A stretch of 26,336 bases of DNA from Oscillospiraceae bacterium (GCA_017414145.1 JAFPQL010000079.1:1-26336); one strand, 5' to 3'; shown: positions 7,419 to 17,220, numbered from the stretch's first letter. Numbers and translations are program-made. Notes: generated by a model not told the origin, from the sequence alone.

Positions 7419-9272
7419 ATGAATCCGCAGACCGTTTTACAGGACTATTTCGGATACAGCCGGTTCCGCGAGGGACAGGAGGCGCTGATCCGGCAGATTC
7501 TGTCCGGCGGCGATGTCCTCGGCATCATGCCGACCGGCGCCGGAAAATCCATTTGCTATCAGGTGCCCGCCATGCTGCTGACCGGCATCACCGTGGTCAT
7601 TTCCCCGCTGATCTCTCTGATGGAGGATCAGGTTTCCGCTTTGCAGGAGGCGGGCGTTCCCGCTGCCTGCCTGCACAGCAATCTGGATCAGCAGGCGTAT
7701 TTTTCGACGCTGGACAGGGTGCGCGCCGGTGAGATCCGGCTGCTCTATGCCGCCCCGGAGCGGCTGCTGACCGACTCGTTTCTTGCGCTGACGGAATCGG
7801 TGGCGATCGGCATGGTCGCCGTCGATGAAGCGCACTGTCTCTCACAGTGGGGACAGGATTTCCGGCCGGGCTATCTGACAATCGCAGAATTTCTGGAGCG
7901 GCTGCCGCGGCGTCCGGTTGTGGCGGCCTTTACGGCGACGGCGACGGCGGATGTCCGCGATGATATCAAGCGTCTGCTGGGGCTCCGTGACCCGCTGGAG
8001 CTGGTTACGGGCTTTGACCGGAAGAATCTGCGCTGGATCGTCGAGCATCCGAAAAAGCGCTATGATGCGCTGGTTTCGCATCTCCGGCACATGAAGGGGA
8101 AAAGCGGAATCGTCTACTGCATTTCCCGCAGAGCGACGGACGAGGTCTGCGCAAAGCTCACCGCGGACGGCTTCTCCGCGGCGCGCTATCACGCCGGACT
8201 GACACCCGCCGAGCGTGCGCAGAATCAGGACGCCTTTCTGCGCGACAGCGTGCAGATTATGGTTGCGACCAACGCGTTCGGCATGGGCATTGACAAGTCA
8301 AATGTCAGCTTTGTCATTCATTATAATATGCCGAAGAGCATGGAGGCGTATTATCAGGAGGCGGGCAGAGCCGGCAGAGACGGCTCCCCCGCGGAGTGCG
8401 TGCTGCTGTATTCGCCGCAGGATATCCGCACCAATCAGTTTCTGATCGAGAGCGACAGCGGCAATGACCGCCTGACCGAGCAGCAGCGCAGCGCGCTGAA
8501 GCAGAAGGACTACGAGCGGCTCTCGCAGATGGTGCGGTACTGCTCGCTGACCGACTGTCTGCGGCATGAGATTCTGCGGTATTTCGGAGAGAATTCCCCG
8601 ACGCACTGCGGAAATTGCAGCAGCTGTCTGGCCGATGCCGATGTCGTGGACGCGACGGTCGCCTCGCAGAAGATTCTCTCCTGTGTCTACCGCATCGCGC
8701 AGCGCGGGCTGAACTGCGGCACGCGGCTGCTCTGCGATGTTCTGCGCGGTCGGGAATCCAGGCAGATTGCCGCGCTGAATCTCAGCACGGTCTCGACCTA
8801 CGGGCTGCTCGGCGATCTGCCGCAGAAGCAGCTTGAGCAGATGGTCGGCATTCTGATTTCGAGAGGGTATCTCTTAGTCAACACGGCGGAATACTCCAGC
8901 CTTTCGCTGACCGCAAAGGCGAATCCCGTTCTGCGCGGCACCGAGCAGGTCATGATGTCGCTGCCGCGCCGGACGCTCACCGAGGCCGCCCGTGAGCGGA
9001 AACTCGCCGAGATGCCGGAATTTGCGGTGGATGAAGACCTCTTTCAGCGCCTGCGCAGACTGCGGGAGCGCTTTGCCGCAAAGGAATATAAGCCCGCCTA
9101 TGTCATCTTTTCCGATGCGACGCTGCGGGCGCTCTGTACGCACCGTCCGCGCAATCCGGAGGAGATGCTCGCGGTTCCCGGCGTCGGAAAATACAAGCTC
9201 GAAAAGTACGGCGACGCGTTTCTGCGCGCCATCGCGGAGTATGTGCAGGAGACTGCGCCCGCCCGTTCCTGA
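7419..9272 (+). CDS. recQ: ATP-dependent DNA helicase RecQ
   Basis: A 617-residue 3'-5' DNA helicase of recombination and replication-fork repair. The helicase core has Q-like motif FGYSRFREGQ, Walker A GAGKS (40-44), DEAH (136-139) in VDEAHCLSQWGQDFR, and motif VI QEAGRAGRDG. The RQC zinc site is C380, C397, C400 and C403. These are the same numbers as in Escherichia coli RecQ when the ATG at 7419 is used, which supports that start over the longer frame from 7380. The winged-helix part follows, and an HRDC domain closes the protein (about 530-605, with PGVGKYKLEKYG). GAAGGA lies 12 nt before the ATG. No separate promoter was found; some read-through or a weak promoter is likely. Single gene, complete. 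Confidence 0.97.
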   Translation: MNPQTVLQDYFGYSRFREGQEALIRQILSGGDVLGIMPTGAGKSICYQVPAMLLTGITVVISPLISLMEDQVSALQEAGVPAACLHSNLDQQAYFSTLDRVRAGEIRLLYAAPERLLTDSFLALTESVAIGMVAVDEAHCLSQWGQDFRPGYLTIAEFLERLPRRPVVAAFTATATADVRDDIKRLLGLRDPLELVTGFDRKNLRWIVEHPKKRYDALVSHLRHMKGKSGIVYCISRRATDEVCAKLTADGFSAARYHAGLTPAERAQNQDAFLRDSVQIMVATNAFGMGIDKSNVSFVIHYNMPKSMEAYYQEAGRAGRDGSPAECVLLYSPQDIRTNQFLIESDSGNDRLTEQQRSALKQKDYERLSQMVRYCSLTDCLRHEILRYFGENSPTHCGNCSSCLADADVVDATVASQKILSCVYRIAQRGLNCGTRLLCDVLRGRESRQIAALNLSTVSTYGLLGDLPQKQLEQMVGILISRGYLLVNTAEYSSLSLTAKANPVLRGTEQVMMSLPRRTLTEAARERKLAEMPEFAVDEDLFQRLRRLRERFAAKEYKPAYVIFSDATLRALCTHRPRNPEEMLAVPGVGKYKLEKYGDAFLRAIAEYVQETAPARS

Positions 9273-9309
9273 GCGCGGGTCGGTTTCCGCCTGCGAAATG
9301 CAAAAACGC

Positions 9310-9338
9310 TTGCTTTTTCCGGGCGATTGTGGTATACT
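9310..9338 (+). promoter_or_regulatory. Sigma-A promoter for the TerB-like gene
   Basis: TTGCTT (9310-9315) and TATACT (9333-9338) with a 17 bp spacer; inferred transcription start near 9345. A GGAG ribosome site (AAAGGAGAA) precedes the ATG at 9392. Confidence 0.75.
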
Positions 9339-9391
9339 GATTACAGCACCGGCAGCCTGCCGGCGGCGATTTCCGTGAAAGGAGAATCCAT

Positions 9392-9823
9392 ATGTTCTTA
9401 CATCAGTTGAACCCCATTGAGGCAGAGGCGTTTCTGACACTCGCGTCGGAGATGATTGAGGATGACGGCGTCATCACGCCGGAGGAGGACGCCCTGCTGA
9501 GTGAATACAAGACAGCGCTCGGCCAGCCCGCCTTTACCTATGATGCGGCGGCAACTGCGGCTGCGCGGGACACGCTCGCACAGCTCAACGAATCGGGCAA
9601 GCGCAAGGTCTATATGGAGCTGTTCAGCTTTGCGATCTGCGACGGCTTTGAGGATATCACCGAACGCCGGACGCTGAATTCGCTGCGTGAGGCGCTGCAG
9701 CTTGACGCGCATATCTGCCGGATGCTGGAATCCTGCGTCCGCGATCTGTACGGCGTTTACGCTTCGATTGAGCGTGCGCTGGAAGCAGAGCCGTCTCCGG
9801 TCGTCGTGGACTTTGACGCCTGA
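9392..9823 (+). CDS. Small acidic helical protein, TerB-like
   Basis: A 143-residue, strongly helical, acidic cytoplasmic protein with no signal or membrane segment. Two halves each contain an acidic turn with the look of the TerB fold: 'DDGVITPEED' (about residues 24-33) and 'CDGFEDITERR' (about 80-90). TerB-like domains bind metals or act as adaptors in several systems. The resemblance here is by motif only and no tellurite function is implied. It has its own promoter and a strong terminator shared with the convergent methyltransferase, so it is a stand-alone transcription unit. Confidence 0.72.
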   Translation: MFLHQLNPIEAEAFLTLASEMIEDDGVITPEEDALLSEYKTALGQPAFTYDAAATAAARDTLAQLNESGKRKVYMELFSFAICDGFEDITERRTLNSLREALQLDAHICRMLESCVRDLYGVYASIERALEAEPSPVVVDFDA

Positions 9824-9849
9824 TGCGGACAACCGAACAAACAGACAAA

Positions 9850-9894
9850 CAGCCCCGAGGCGATGCTGCACCGCTTCGGGGCTGTGCGTTTTTT
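9850..9894. terminator. Bidirectional terminator between TerB-like and methyltransferase genes
   Basis: A 13 bp stem (9850-9862 with 9872-9884, one G-T pair), 9-nt loop, then TTTTTT on the plus strand at 9889-9894. On the minus strand the tail is TTTGTCTGTTTG. The methyltransferase stop lies at 9894-9896, directly beside it. Confidence 0.85.
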
Positions 9895-10691
9895 CAGGGC
9901 TTTGCGGCAAGCTCCAGATCCATCGTGTCCGATATGGTGAGCGTGCCGCCGTGGGCGCGGATTGCCTGTCTGATCTGCGCAAAAAAGGCCTCCCGCACCG
10001 GCGCGTCCATTGCGATATGGTCGGAATAGGTGCCGAGCAGCGCGCAGTATTCCTCTGCGGAGAAGGTTCTGGTGCGGTGAAAGAGCGCGTACCGGATCCC
10101 GCAGAAGCCGTATTTTGCGGCGAGATTTGCAATGTCTGCCGCCTGTGCTTCGGTGAATTCCGCAGGCGACCTGTGCGGCCTGTGATAATACGGGGCGTAG
10201 TATTCGGCATAGAGCCGGTCCAGTGCGCGGGCAAGCGCCGGATTGTCCCGTCCGGGATACGGGTGATTTGCAAAGCGCGCAAAGATGCCGCCGTGCCGGA
10301 GCATGGCAAAGACCTTTTCATAGCCGGCCTGTTCGGGAATCCAGTGAAATGCCGTTGCGGAATAGACCAGATCAAAGGTGTCATCCGGAAACGGCAGATG
10401 CTCAAACCGGCCGGTCACGACGGAAAACTGCGGATATCCGGCGAACTTCCGCCGACAGATTTCAGACAGCGCCGCCCCCTGCTCCACGGCCAGCACACTG
10501 CATCCGGTCTGCAGGAACGGCAGCGTTGCCTGTCCGCTCCCGATGCCGATTTCAACGGCGAGGGAACCGGTGCCGGGTGCCGCCGCATCGAAAATCATGC
10601 GGAAAAGCGCCGCGTCATACCCCGGCCGGTAGCGGTCGTAGTCCGCGGCGGCTGTATCAAATGTCCATGCAAGTCCCGGTAAGACAGGCAT
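9894..10691 (-). CDS. Class I SAM-dependent methyltransferase
   Basis: A 265-residue cytoplasmic methyltransferase of the Methyltransf_11/25 type. The S-adenosylmethionine loop is VEIGIGSGQ (46-54), the acidic residue at the end of strand 2 is E70 (LAVEQG), and the segment FPDDTFDLVYSATAFHW (101-117) is the usual post-II motif. The N-terminal motif YDRYRPGYD is typical of a family of orphan methyltransferases whose small-molecule substrate is unknown. GAGGG lies about 9 nt before the ATG. The start is 10 nt downstream of the stop of the 122-residue gene, so the two form an operon. Confidence 0.9.
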   Translation of the reverse strand: MPVLPGLAWTFDTAAADYDRYRPGYDAALFRMIFDAAAPGTGSLAVEIGIGSGQATLPFLQTGCSVLAVEQGAALSEICRRKFAGYPQFSVVTGRFEHLPFPDDTFDLVYSATAFHWIPEQAGYEKVFAMLRHGGIFARFANHPYPGRDNPALARALDRLYAEYYAPYYHRPHRSPAEFTEAQAADIANLAAKYGFCGIRYALFHRTRTFSAEEYCALLGTYSDHIAMDAPVREAFFAQIRQAIRAHGGTLTISDTMDLELAAKP

Positions 10692-10701
10692 CGCCGTGCC
10701 C

Positions 10702-11070
10702 TCACTGTCCGCCGCCGGTGCGGCGCATGACTGCGGTATAGATCTTCTCGTCGATCTCCATGAGGCAGCGTTTTCCGTCCTCGAACTTCACGGCGAGCGT
10801 GTAGATGCCTTTTTTCTGCGCGGCGGGCGAAGCGTGCAGCCGCAGATTCCGCAGCATTCCGGGGTCGAGGGCGCCGGTCAGCAGCAGGGAATTGCCCGAC
10901 CGGATCAGCTCCTCTGTCATCAGCTCGCAGCGGGAGACCGTCTCCGCCGTCAAAAAGACATCGTCGATTTTCTTCATGGTCCCCGAAATGTACGCCAGAG
11001 CCGCGGACATCCGGAAGACGCGGCAGCCGGCATAATCGCCGGCGATGACCATATTTCTTGCAGATGCCAT
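10702..11070 (-). CDS. Conserved-looking 122-residue protein, function unknown
   Basis: I do not assign a family. The protein is soluble and begins with 'ARNMVIAGDYAGC'. It has alternating beta-type segments, a central helix-turn around 'DPGMLRNLRLHA', and ends with 'TLAVKFEDGKRCLMEIDEKIY'. The last stretch resembles the C-terminal strand and helix of small PH-like domains seen in Clostridia, but that is only an impression. AAGGAAGG precedes the ATG. It is the first gene of a two-gene unit with the methyltransferase (10 nt gap) and has a promoter at 11122-11151. Confidence 0.75.
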   Translation of the reverse strand: MASARNMVIAGDYAGCRVFRMSAALAYISGTMKKIDDVFLTAETVSRCELMTEELIRSGNSLLLTGALDPGMLRNLRLHASPAAQKKGIYTLAVKFEDGKRCLMEIDEKIYTAVMRRTGGGQ

Positions 11071-11121
11071 TGCCGTAAACCTTCCTTTCTCTCAGGGTGC
11101 GATACAGTCTGTTCTGCTGTT

Positions 11122-11151
11122 ATCATATCATGTTTTTATGTGATTTGTCAA
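11122..11151 (-). promoter_or_regulatory. Promoter for the 122-residue protein / methyltransferase operon
   Basis: On the minus strand TTGACA (11151-11146) and TATGAT (11127-11122) with an 18 bp spacer. The region is AT-rich and lies just after the stop of the upstream cysteine-rich gene. Confidence 0.7.
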
Positions 11152-11167
11152 GCATCTGCTGATGATT

Positions 11168-11413
11168 TCATTCTGCCGCATCGTCTGTCAGCACATCTTT
11201 GCTTTCATACGGATAACTGCAAAGCACGCTGTCCAGATATTTGATTCCGCAAAAGTATTTGCAGATCGAAGTGCTTTTTACCGCACATTTATGCTCCCTT
11301 GTCTGTTCCGCTTCATTCCACGGACAGCCGGCCTGATTCCAGCCCACATTTTCGCTTACCAGATCAATATCCATATTCGCGCCGCTGAGCGCATTGATTG
11401 CATCGTGTTTCAT
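11168..11413 (-). CDS. Small cysteine-rich protein (81 residues)
   Basis: The frame can be opened by a GTG at 11428, but GGAGG at 11424-11420 lies 6 nt before an ATG at 11413, which fixes the start. Five cysteines are spaced through the middle (C30, C43, C51, C55, C65) in motifs GCPWNEAEQ, HKCAVK, SICKYFCGIKYLD and LCSYP, with a histidine next to C43. This suggests a small metal-binding or disulfide protein. There is no signal peptide, so zinc or iron-sulfur binding is likelier; I cannot name a family. It begins 40 nt after the CorC-like gene on the same strand and may be its operon partner. Confidence 0.7.
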   Translation of the reverse strand: MKHDAINALSGANMDIDLVSENVGWNQAGCPWNEAEQTREHKCAVKSTSICKYFCGIKYLDSVLCSYPYESKDVLTDDAAE

Positions 11414-11453
11414 TTTTTGCCTCCGCACCGCATTTTGTTTTGCCGCAGACGGC

Positions 11454-12710
11454 TCAGTCCGTCTCCCCGCCGCCGTCGGGCTCCGGCAGGAGCGTCAGCT
11501 TCAGCTGCTGTACGCGCTGCTCCTGCATCTGCGTGACGGTCATCGTGAACCAGTCGCCGGACACTGTTTCCCCGACGGCGGGGATATGTCCCGCCAGCTC
11601 AGTCAGCCAGCCGCCGACCGAGGTGCATTCCGTTTCAATGCGGCTCTCCGGCAGCTCCAGCGCGTCGCAGAGATCCGCGATGCTGTATTCGCCGGACACC
11701 GTCCATGTGTCCGCGCTGTCCTTCGTCAGCATCGGGACGATTTCGTCCGCCTCGTCGTAGATTTCGCCGACCAGCTCCTCGATGATGTCCTCCAGCGTGA
11801 CGATGCCCTTGGTGCCGCCGTGCTGATCCATGACGACTGCGATATGCGATTTGGAACGCTGCATCTGCTTCATCGCCTCACTGATGCGGGCGAATTCCGG
11901 CAGACGGAGAATCTGCTTCAGAATCGGCTGAATGGAGTCGCCGCCGTGCTCCAGCAGCGAGAAGAAGTCCTTTTCCGTGATGAACCCGATGATGTCATCG
12001 ACAGTGCCGTCATAGACCGGCAGCCGCGAATAGCGCTCGGACAGAAAGAGCTGCTTGACCGCCGCAATGCTCTCGTGCTGCTCAATGGCTGTGACATTGA
12101 CGCGGGGCACCAGCACCTCCGTCACGGAGATTTCGTCAAATTCCAGCGCGGAGCGCACCAGATCGCTCTCCTGCTCCTCCAGCACGCCTTCCTCCTCGAT
12201 CTGCTCGACGATGACCTTCAGCTCATCCTCCGTGACAGAGGGCTCCTCCTCCTCTTTGACGCTGACGAGCTTTGCCAGCTTCTGAAAGAGGAAAATCAGC
12301 GGGGTCAGCAGCCAGATCAGGCAGGAAAGCGGCGCGGCAAACAGGCGCGTCAGGCGTTCGGCATGGGCCTTTGCATAGGATTTCGGCAGGATCTCGCCGA
12401 AGATCAGAACCAGCACGGTCATCGCCAGCGAGGAGATGCCGACGCCGCCTGTGCCGAACAGTTTGGTGAAGAAGATTGTGCCGAGGGACGCGGAGATGAT
12501 GTTGACCAGATTGTTTCCGATTAAAATGGCGGTCAGCGCCCGGTCGAAGGACTCTGCAAGCGCGAGCGCCCGGCCGGCAGCTTTGTCGCCCTGCTGTGCC
12601 GCGTGCTTCAGCCGGATTTTATTGACCGACGAAAAGGCTGTCTCGCAGGCGGAAAACAGCGCCGAGCAGCAGAGCAGCAGCAAAATGGCTATGAGATAGG
12701 CGTATGGCAT
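11454..12710 (-). CDS. CorC/HlyC-family membrane protein (DUF21-CBS-CorC_HlyC)
   Basis: A 418-residue member of the CNNM/CorC family, implicated in magnesium or other divalent cation export and homeostasis. The N-terminal DUF21 membrane domain (about 1-150) has several hydrophobic helices and the conserved motifs SACETAFSSVN and GEILPKSYAKAHAE. Two CBS domains follow (about 200-325, including SRLPVYDGTVDDIIGFI and GGTKGIVTLEDIIEELVGEI). The protein ends with the CorC_HlyC accessory domain (about 335-410). AAAGGA precedes the ATG. The stop of the DUF389 gene lies 26 nt upstream, so the two are probably co-transcribed. The old name 'hemolysin' is historical and no haemolysis is implied. Confidence 0.93.
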   Translation of the reverse strand: MPYAYLIAILLLLCCSALFSACETAFSSVNKIRLKHAAQQGDKAAGRALALAESFDRALTAILIGNNLVNIISASLGTIFFTKLFGTGGVGISSLAMTVLVLIFGEILPKSYAKAHAERLTRLFAAPLSCLIWLLTPLIFLFQKLAKLVSVKEEEEPSVTEDELKVIVEQIEEEGVLEEQESDLVRSALEFDEISVTEVLVPRVNVTAIEQHESIAAVKQLFLSERYSRLPVYDGTVDDIIGFITEKDFFSLLEHGGDSIQPILKQILRLPEFARISEAMKQMQRSKSHIAVVMDQHGGTKGIVTLEDIIEELVGEIYDEADEIVPMLTKDSADTWTVSGEYSIADLCDALELPESRIETECTSVGGWLTELAGHIPAVGETVSGDWFTMTVTQMQEQRVQQLKLTLLPEPDGGGETD

Positions 12711-12736
12711 GGGGCATCCTTTCTGACGGCGCGCAT

Positions 12737-13501
12737 TCAGACGCCGTCATGAAGCATAGCAAATGTGAGGAAAAGACTCGGCAGCGCCACAAGGACGGTG
12801 TTCCGGATCATTTTCCGGCGGAGTCTGCGCCATTGCTTTTCGTTCAGATCCTGCTCCTTCGGGATGCTGAGCAGGCTGAGAATCACGGCGGCAGACAGGT
12901 AGATGAAATAGCAGTTGACCGTGAACAGATAGGCAGCGCCGAACAGCATCCGCCACTGTCCGTGCGCGATGGAATAGCCGCAGGTGCAGAGCGGGGGCAT
13001 CAGCGCCGTTGCAATCGCAACACCGGGGATGACATTGTTCGCCTTGTCGTGGCGCGTGTTGCCGATGATGCCGGCAAATCCGCCGGCGATTGCCACGATC
13101 ACATCAAAGACCGTCGGACGGGTGCGCGCCAGCAGCTCTGCGGAGGGCGCATTGACCGGAGACAGCGCAAAGTACACAACCGAGACGGTCAGGCTGACCA
13201 GAATCTGAAACACAAACCCGACGGCACTGCGCTCAAACTGCGCCTTGTTCGCGGAGACGGTGCCGTAGGCGAGCGCCAGCAGGCTGCCCATCAGCGGGGA
13301 AATCAGCATGGCACCGATGATGACGGCGGTCGAGCCGGTGTTCAGTCCGACGCTCGCAATCACAATGGCGCAGATCAGCACGCAGAGGTTTGTGCCGGTG
13401 ACCTGTCCGCCGGAGAGGATCCGTGCATGGATGACCTCATGGGTTGCAGAGTCCTCGTGCAGAGAAAAATACCGTTTCAGAAGCTGTCCCAGTTCGTGCA
13501 T
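12737..13501 (-). CDS. DUF389 integral membrane protein
   Basis: A 254-residue polytopic membrane protein of the DUF389 family (TIGR00341-like). The family signature is clear: GQVTGTNLCVLICAIVIASVGLN near the start, then STAVIIGAMLISPLMGSLLALAYG, and later GNTRHDKANNVIPGVAIATALMPPLCTCGY. About five to six transmembrane helices are visible. Biochemical function is unknown. GGAGGG stands 5 nt before the ATG. It is the first gene of a minus-strand unit with the CorC/HlyC-like protein and is driven by a perfect consensus promoter. Confidence 0.9.
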   Translation of the reverse strand: MHELGQLLKRYFSLHEDSATHEVIHARILSGGQVTGTNLCVLICAIVIASVGLNTGSTAVIIGAMLISPLMGSLLALAYGTVSANKAQFERSAVGFVFQILVSLTVSVVYFALSPVNAPSAELLARTRPTVFDVIVAIAGGFAGIIGNTRHDKANNVIPGVAIATALMPPLCTCGYSIAHGQWRMLFGAAYLFTVNCYFIYLSAAVILSLLSIPKEQDLNEKQWRRLRRKMIRNTVLVALPSLFLTFAMLHDGV

Positions 13502-13537
13502 ACCGTCCCTCCGTGATGTTTTGGAATACTTCCTAAA

Positions 13538-13566
13538 ATTATATCATATCCCGCGGAAGATGTCAA
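13538..13566 (-). promoter_or_regulatory. Consensus promoter for the DUF389-CorC operon
   Basis: On the minus strand TTGACA (13566-13561) and TATAAT (13543-13538) with a 17 bp spacer. It stands back-to-back with the GH5 promoter, the two -35 hexamers 41 bp apart. Confidence 0.82.
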
Positions 13567-13607
13567 CCGCAAAACGCCCCTGCGCAACGGTTTTTTGCCC
13601 GTTTGCC

Positions 13608-13636
13608 TTGACTTTTTTCCTGTAGAATGGTATACT
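13608..13636 (+). promoter_or_regulatory. Promoter for the GH5 lipoprotein gene
   Basis: TTGACT (13608-13613) and TATACT (13631-13636) with a 17 bp spacer. The inferred leader is about 60 nt and ends in GAGGG before the ATG. Confidence 0.8.
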
Positions 13637-13703
13637 GAAAGAGCCGGACGGCTGTTCGGGTCCGGTCCGGTGAAATATAAATGATAAAGAGGGAATGGTT
13701 ACC

Positions 13704-14951
13704 ATGAAAGCGATCCGAAGATTCGGGACGGCACTTGCCGTGTTCGTCCTGCTTTTGGGCGGCGGCTGTGCGAAGGATGCTTCGTCCGGCGGCATACAGA
13801 AGCCCGGAATTCCGGAGTTCACGATTCCGGAAAATGTGCTCGGTGCGCCGAGCGCAATGGTTCCCGCAGAGGTCAGCGTCGATTCCTATCCGGTTCCGGC
13901 GGGCGAGGGCGTGGAATTCGTCAAAAACCTAAAGCTCGGCTGGAATCTCGGCAACACCTTTGACGCATACGATGTCGGCGGGCTGAGCGATGAAATGAAA
14001 TATGAGTCGGCATGGTGCGGCGCCGTGACGAAGATCGAAAACATCGCCGCAATCAAGGCGGCGGGCTTTCAGACCGTCCGCATTCCGGTGTCATGGCACA
14101 ATCATGTGGACGCGGACAACCGGATTTCAGAGCAGTGGATGGCGCGTGTCAGAGAGGTCGTGGACTGGTGCCGCGCCTGTGACCTGTATGTCATTGTCAA
14201 CACGCATCACGATGTCGGCAGCAAGGGATATTTCCCCGACACGGAGAATCTGGAGCGCTCCAAACAGTATCTCGGTGCGGTCTGGCAGCAGATGGCGGAG
14301 GCTTTCCGCGATTACGACGAGCATCTGATTCTCGAATCGCTCAACGAGCCGCGTCTGGCCGGCTCCAGATATGAATGGTGGCTGGACAGGAACAGTCCGG
14401 AGTGTCAGGACGCGGTGCGCTGCATCAATGAGCTGAATCAGCTCTTTGTGGACACCGTGCGGGCATCCGGCGGCAGCAACGCGACGCGGTATCTGCTCTG
14501 TCCCGGCTACGCGGCCTCGGCGGACGGCGCACTGAACGAGCATTTCACCGTGCCGCAGGACGCGGCATCGCGTGTGATTGTCTCGGTTCACGCGTATACG
14601 CCCTATGATTTTGCGCTGAATGCCGCGGGGACGAAGGATTTTTCGCTGGAGAACAATTCGGATACGGGACAGATCACCTCGTTCATGGACGAGCTGTATG
14701 CGCGCTTCGTGATGAACGGCACGCCGGTTCTGATCGGGGAATTCGGTGCGCGGAACAAGGACAATCTTGAGGCGCGGGTGCAGTTTTCGGCGTATTATGT
14801 TGCGGCGGCACGCGCAAGAGGCATGAGCTGCTGCTGGTGGGACAATAACGCCTTCCTCGGCACCGGCGAGAACTTCGGACTGCTCGCACGCGGCGATTCG
14901 ATCTTCATGTATCCGGAGATCGTGCAGGCGCTGGTCAAATACTGCGGCTGA
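13704..14951 (+). CDS. GH5 endo-beta-glucanase-type lipoprotein
   Basis: A 415-residue exported glycoside hydrolase, anchored by lipid. The ATG at 13704 is preferred over 13695, since GAGGG (13689-13693) touches the earlier codon. The signal peptide ends in LLLGGGC, with C22 the lipidated residue, although the lipobox is glycine-rich and not ideal. A short linker leads to the GH5 fold: LGWNLGNTFDAYD, the His pair NTHHDVG, the acid/base E215 in LESLNEPR, HAYTPYDF, and the nucleophile E346 in VLIGEFGARNK. The NLGNTFDA motif fits subfamily GH5_4-like endoglucanases or xyloglucanases; substrate is inferred. Unlike the two dockerin proteins nearby, it has no dockerin or carbohydrate-binding module and is presumably held on the membrane. 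Confidence 0.93.
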   Translation: MKAIRRFGTALAVFVLLLGGGCAKDASSGGIQKPGIPEFTIPENVLGAPSAMVPAEVSVDSYPVPAGEGVEFVKNLKLGWNLGNTFDAYDVGGLSDEMKYESAWCGAVTKIENIAAIKAAGFQTVRIPVSWHNHVDADNRISEQWMARVREVVDWCRACDLYVIVNTHHDVGSKGYFPDTENLERSKQYLGAVWQQMAEAFRDYDEHLILESLNEPRLAGSRYEWWLDRNSPECQDAVRCINELNQLFVDTVRASGGSNATRYLLCPGYAASADGALNEHFTVPQDAASRVIVSVHAYTPYDFALNAAGTKDFSLENNSDTGQITSFMDELYARFVMNGTPVLIGEFGARNKDNLEARVQFSAYYVAAARARGMSCCWWDNNAFLGTGENFGLLARGDSIFMYPEIVQALVKYCG

Positions 14952-14974
14952 CCGTCCGCAGAACGATACAGAAA

Positions 14975-15015
14975 GAATGCCCCGGAGCGGCACTGCGAAC
15001 CGCTTCGGGGCATTC
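14975..15015 (+). terminator. Strong hairpin after the GH5 gene
   Basis: A 16 bp stem (14975-14990 with 15000-15015, one G-T pair) and a 9-nt loop. The plus-strand side lacks a T-run, so it may need the second hairpin downstream, or act in RNA 3'-end protection. Confidence 0.65.
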
Positions 15016-15083
15016 CGTGTCCGGGCTGCGAAACGGCCGGTACGCCCCTGCGCAGATTCGGTCTTTCGTCTGCCAATCAAAAG

Positions 15084-15122
15084 GCCATCGTACTTCCGGC
15101 TGTCTGTCAGAAGTACGATGGC
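15084..15122. terminator. Bidirectional terminator between GH5 and gatB
   Basis: A perfect 13 bp stem (15084-15096 with 15110-15122) with a 13-nt loop. T-rich tails occur in both directions: GATTTGTTTTG on the plus strand and CTTTTGATTGG on the minus strand. It lies 14 nt beyond the gatB stop. Confidence 0.8.
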
Positions 15123-15136
15123 TGATTTGTTTTGTA

Positions 15137-16537
<1,401 letters not shown>

Positions 16538-16576
16538 ATCGTTCTCCTTTTTCACACTGCGCAGATGCAGCGTGGA

Positions 16577-16966
16577 TTATGATGATTGGTCAGCGGGACT
16601 CTCCGGAGCGATGCGCTTGATCGGCAGCACTTCGCCGGTTCCCTTTGTGTCGAAAAGCATTTGATCGCTGCCGGAATCCTCCGGCGCAAAGCAGACGAAA
16701 GTGCCGTCCGGCGCCTCGATGTAAACCCTGCTGCATTCCGGACACTGAAACAAAAACCGTTCCTGCACACAGGCACCTTTGCCGGAAAGATTGTGCCGCA
16801 GGGTCATACAGAGTGCTGCGCGGTCGGGGTCGGGCGATTCGATCAGGCTGTCCGCCATATCCGGCAGCGGAAACCAGTCCTTGTCAGAAATCAGATGTGC
16901 TTTCCGGTAAATAGCGTCGCTGTTGTCGTGAAAGACAAACCCGCATTTGCAGAGCAGGGACGACAA
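16577..16966 (-). CDS. Small zinc-ribbon-like protein with TTG start
   Basis: A 129-residue soluble protein. The paired C6-x-C8 (LLCKCGF) and C75-x2-C78 (FQCPECSRVY) suggest a two-part zinc site. The middle carries a predicted helical region (about 33-70), and the C-terminus is Asp/Ser/Gly-rich. I do not recognise a named family. The only start in this frame is TTG at 16966, because a TGA lies three codons upstream. GGGGAG ends 8 nt before that TTG, which supports it. A competing ATG at 16971 in another frame is only 3 to 5 nt from the same ribosome site and reads a short unconvincing frame. It lies between the small membrane gene and gatB. Confidence 0.68.
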   Translation of the reverse strand: MSSLLCKCGFVFHDNSDAIYRKAHLISDKDWFPLPDMADSLIESPDPDRAALCMTLRHNLSGKGACVQERFLFQCPECSRVYIEAPDGTFVCFAPEDSGSDQMLFDTKGTGEVLPIKRIAPESPADQSS

Positions 16967-17015
16967 ACCATTTCACTCCCCTTTGATATGCCGCAGAGTG
17001 TCGGATCATTGTCCG

Positions 17016-17192
17016 TTATTTGCGATTTACCTTCCGGTACGCCCAGATATTGGCGATGCCCGCCGTCAGCGTCAGTGCCCCGATGACAAACCACATCGGC
17101 TTTGGAAATTTTTCGTCGAGGATTGCGGCAATCAGAATGCCGATGCCGGCCAGAATGCCGCAGACTGCGCCGAACAGTGCAAATTTTTTCAT
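17016..17192 (-). CDS. Small two-helix membrane protein (58 residues)
   Basis: A short frame on the minus strand encoding 58 residues, starting MKKFALFGAVCGILAG. Two hydrophobic helices are visible (about residues 4-24 and 32-52) separated by a charged loop, DEKFPKPM. The tail is basic (YRKVNRK). AAGAGG stands 9 nt before the ATG. Neighbouring genes on the same strand are the NERD protein (28 nt upstream) and the zinc-ribbon protein (49 nt downstream). No function can be assigned. Confidence 0.75.
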   Translation of the reverse strand: MKKFALFGAVCGILAGIGILIAAILDEKFPKPMWFVIGALTLTAGIANIWAYRKVNRK

Positions 17193-17220
17193 ATTGAATG
17201 ACCTCTTTTCTGAGTCGGAT

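Noticed and set aside
13695..13703. ATG at 13695 as start of the GH5 gene
   Set aside because: The ribosome site GAGGG touches this codon; the ATG at 13704 has normal spacing and opens directly with the signal peptide.
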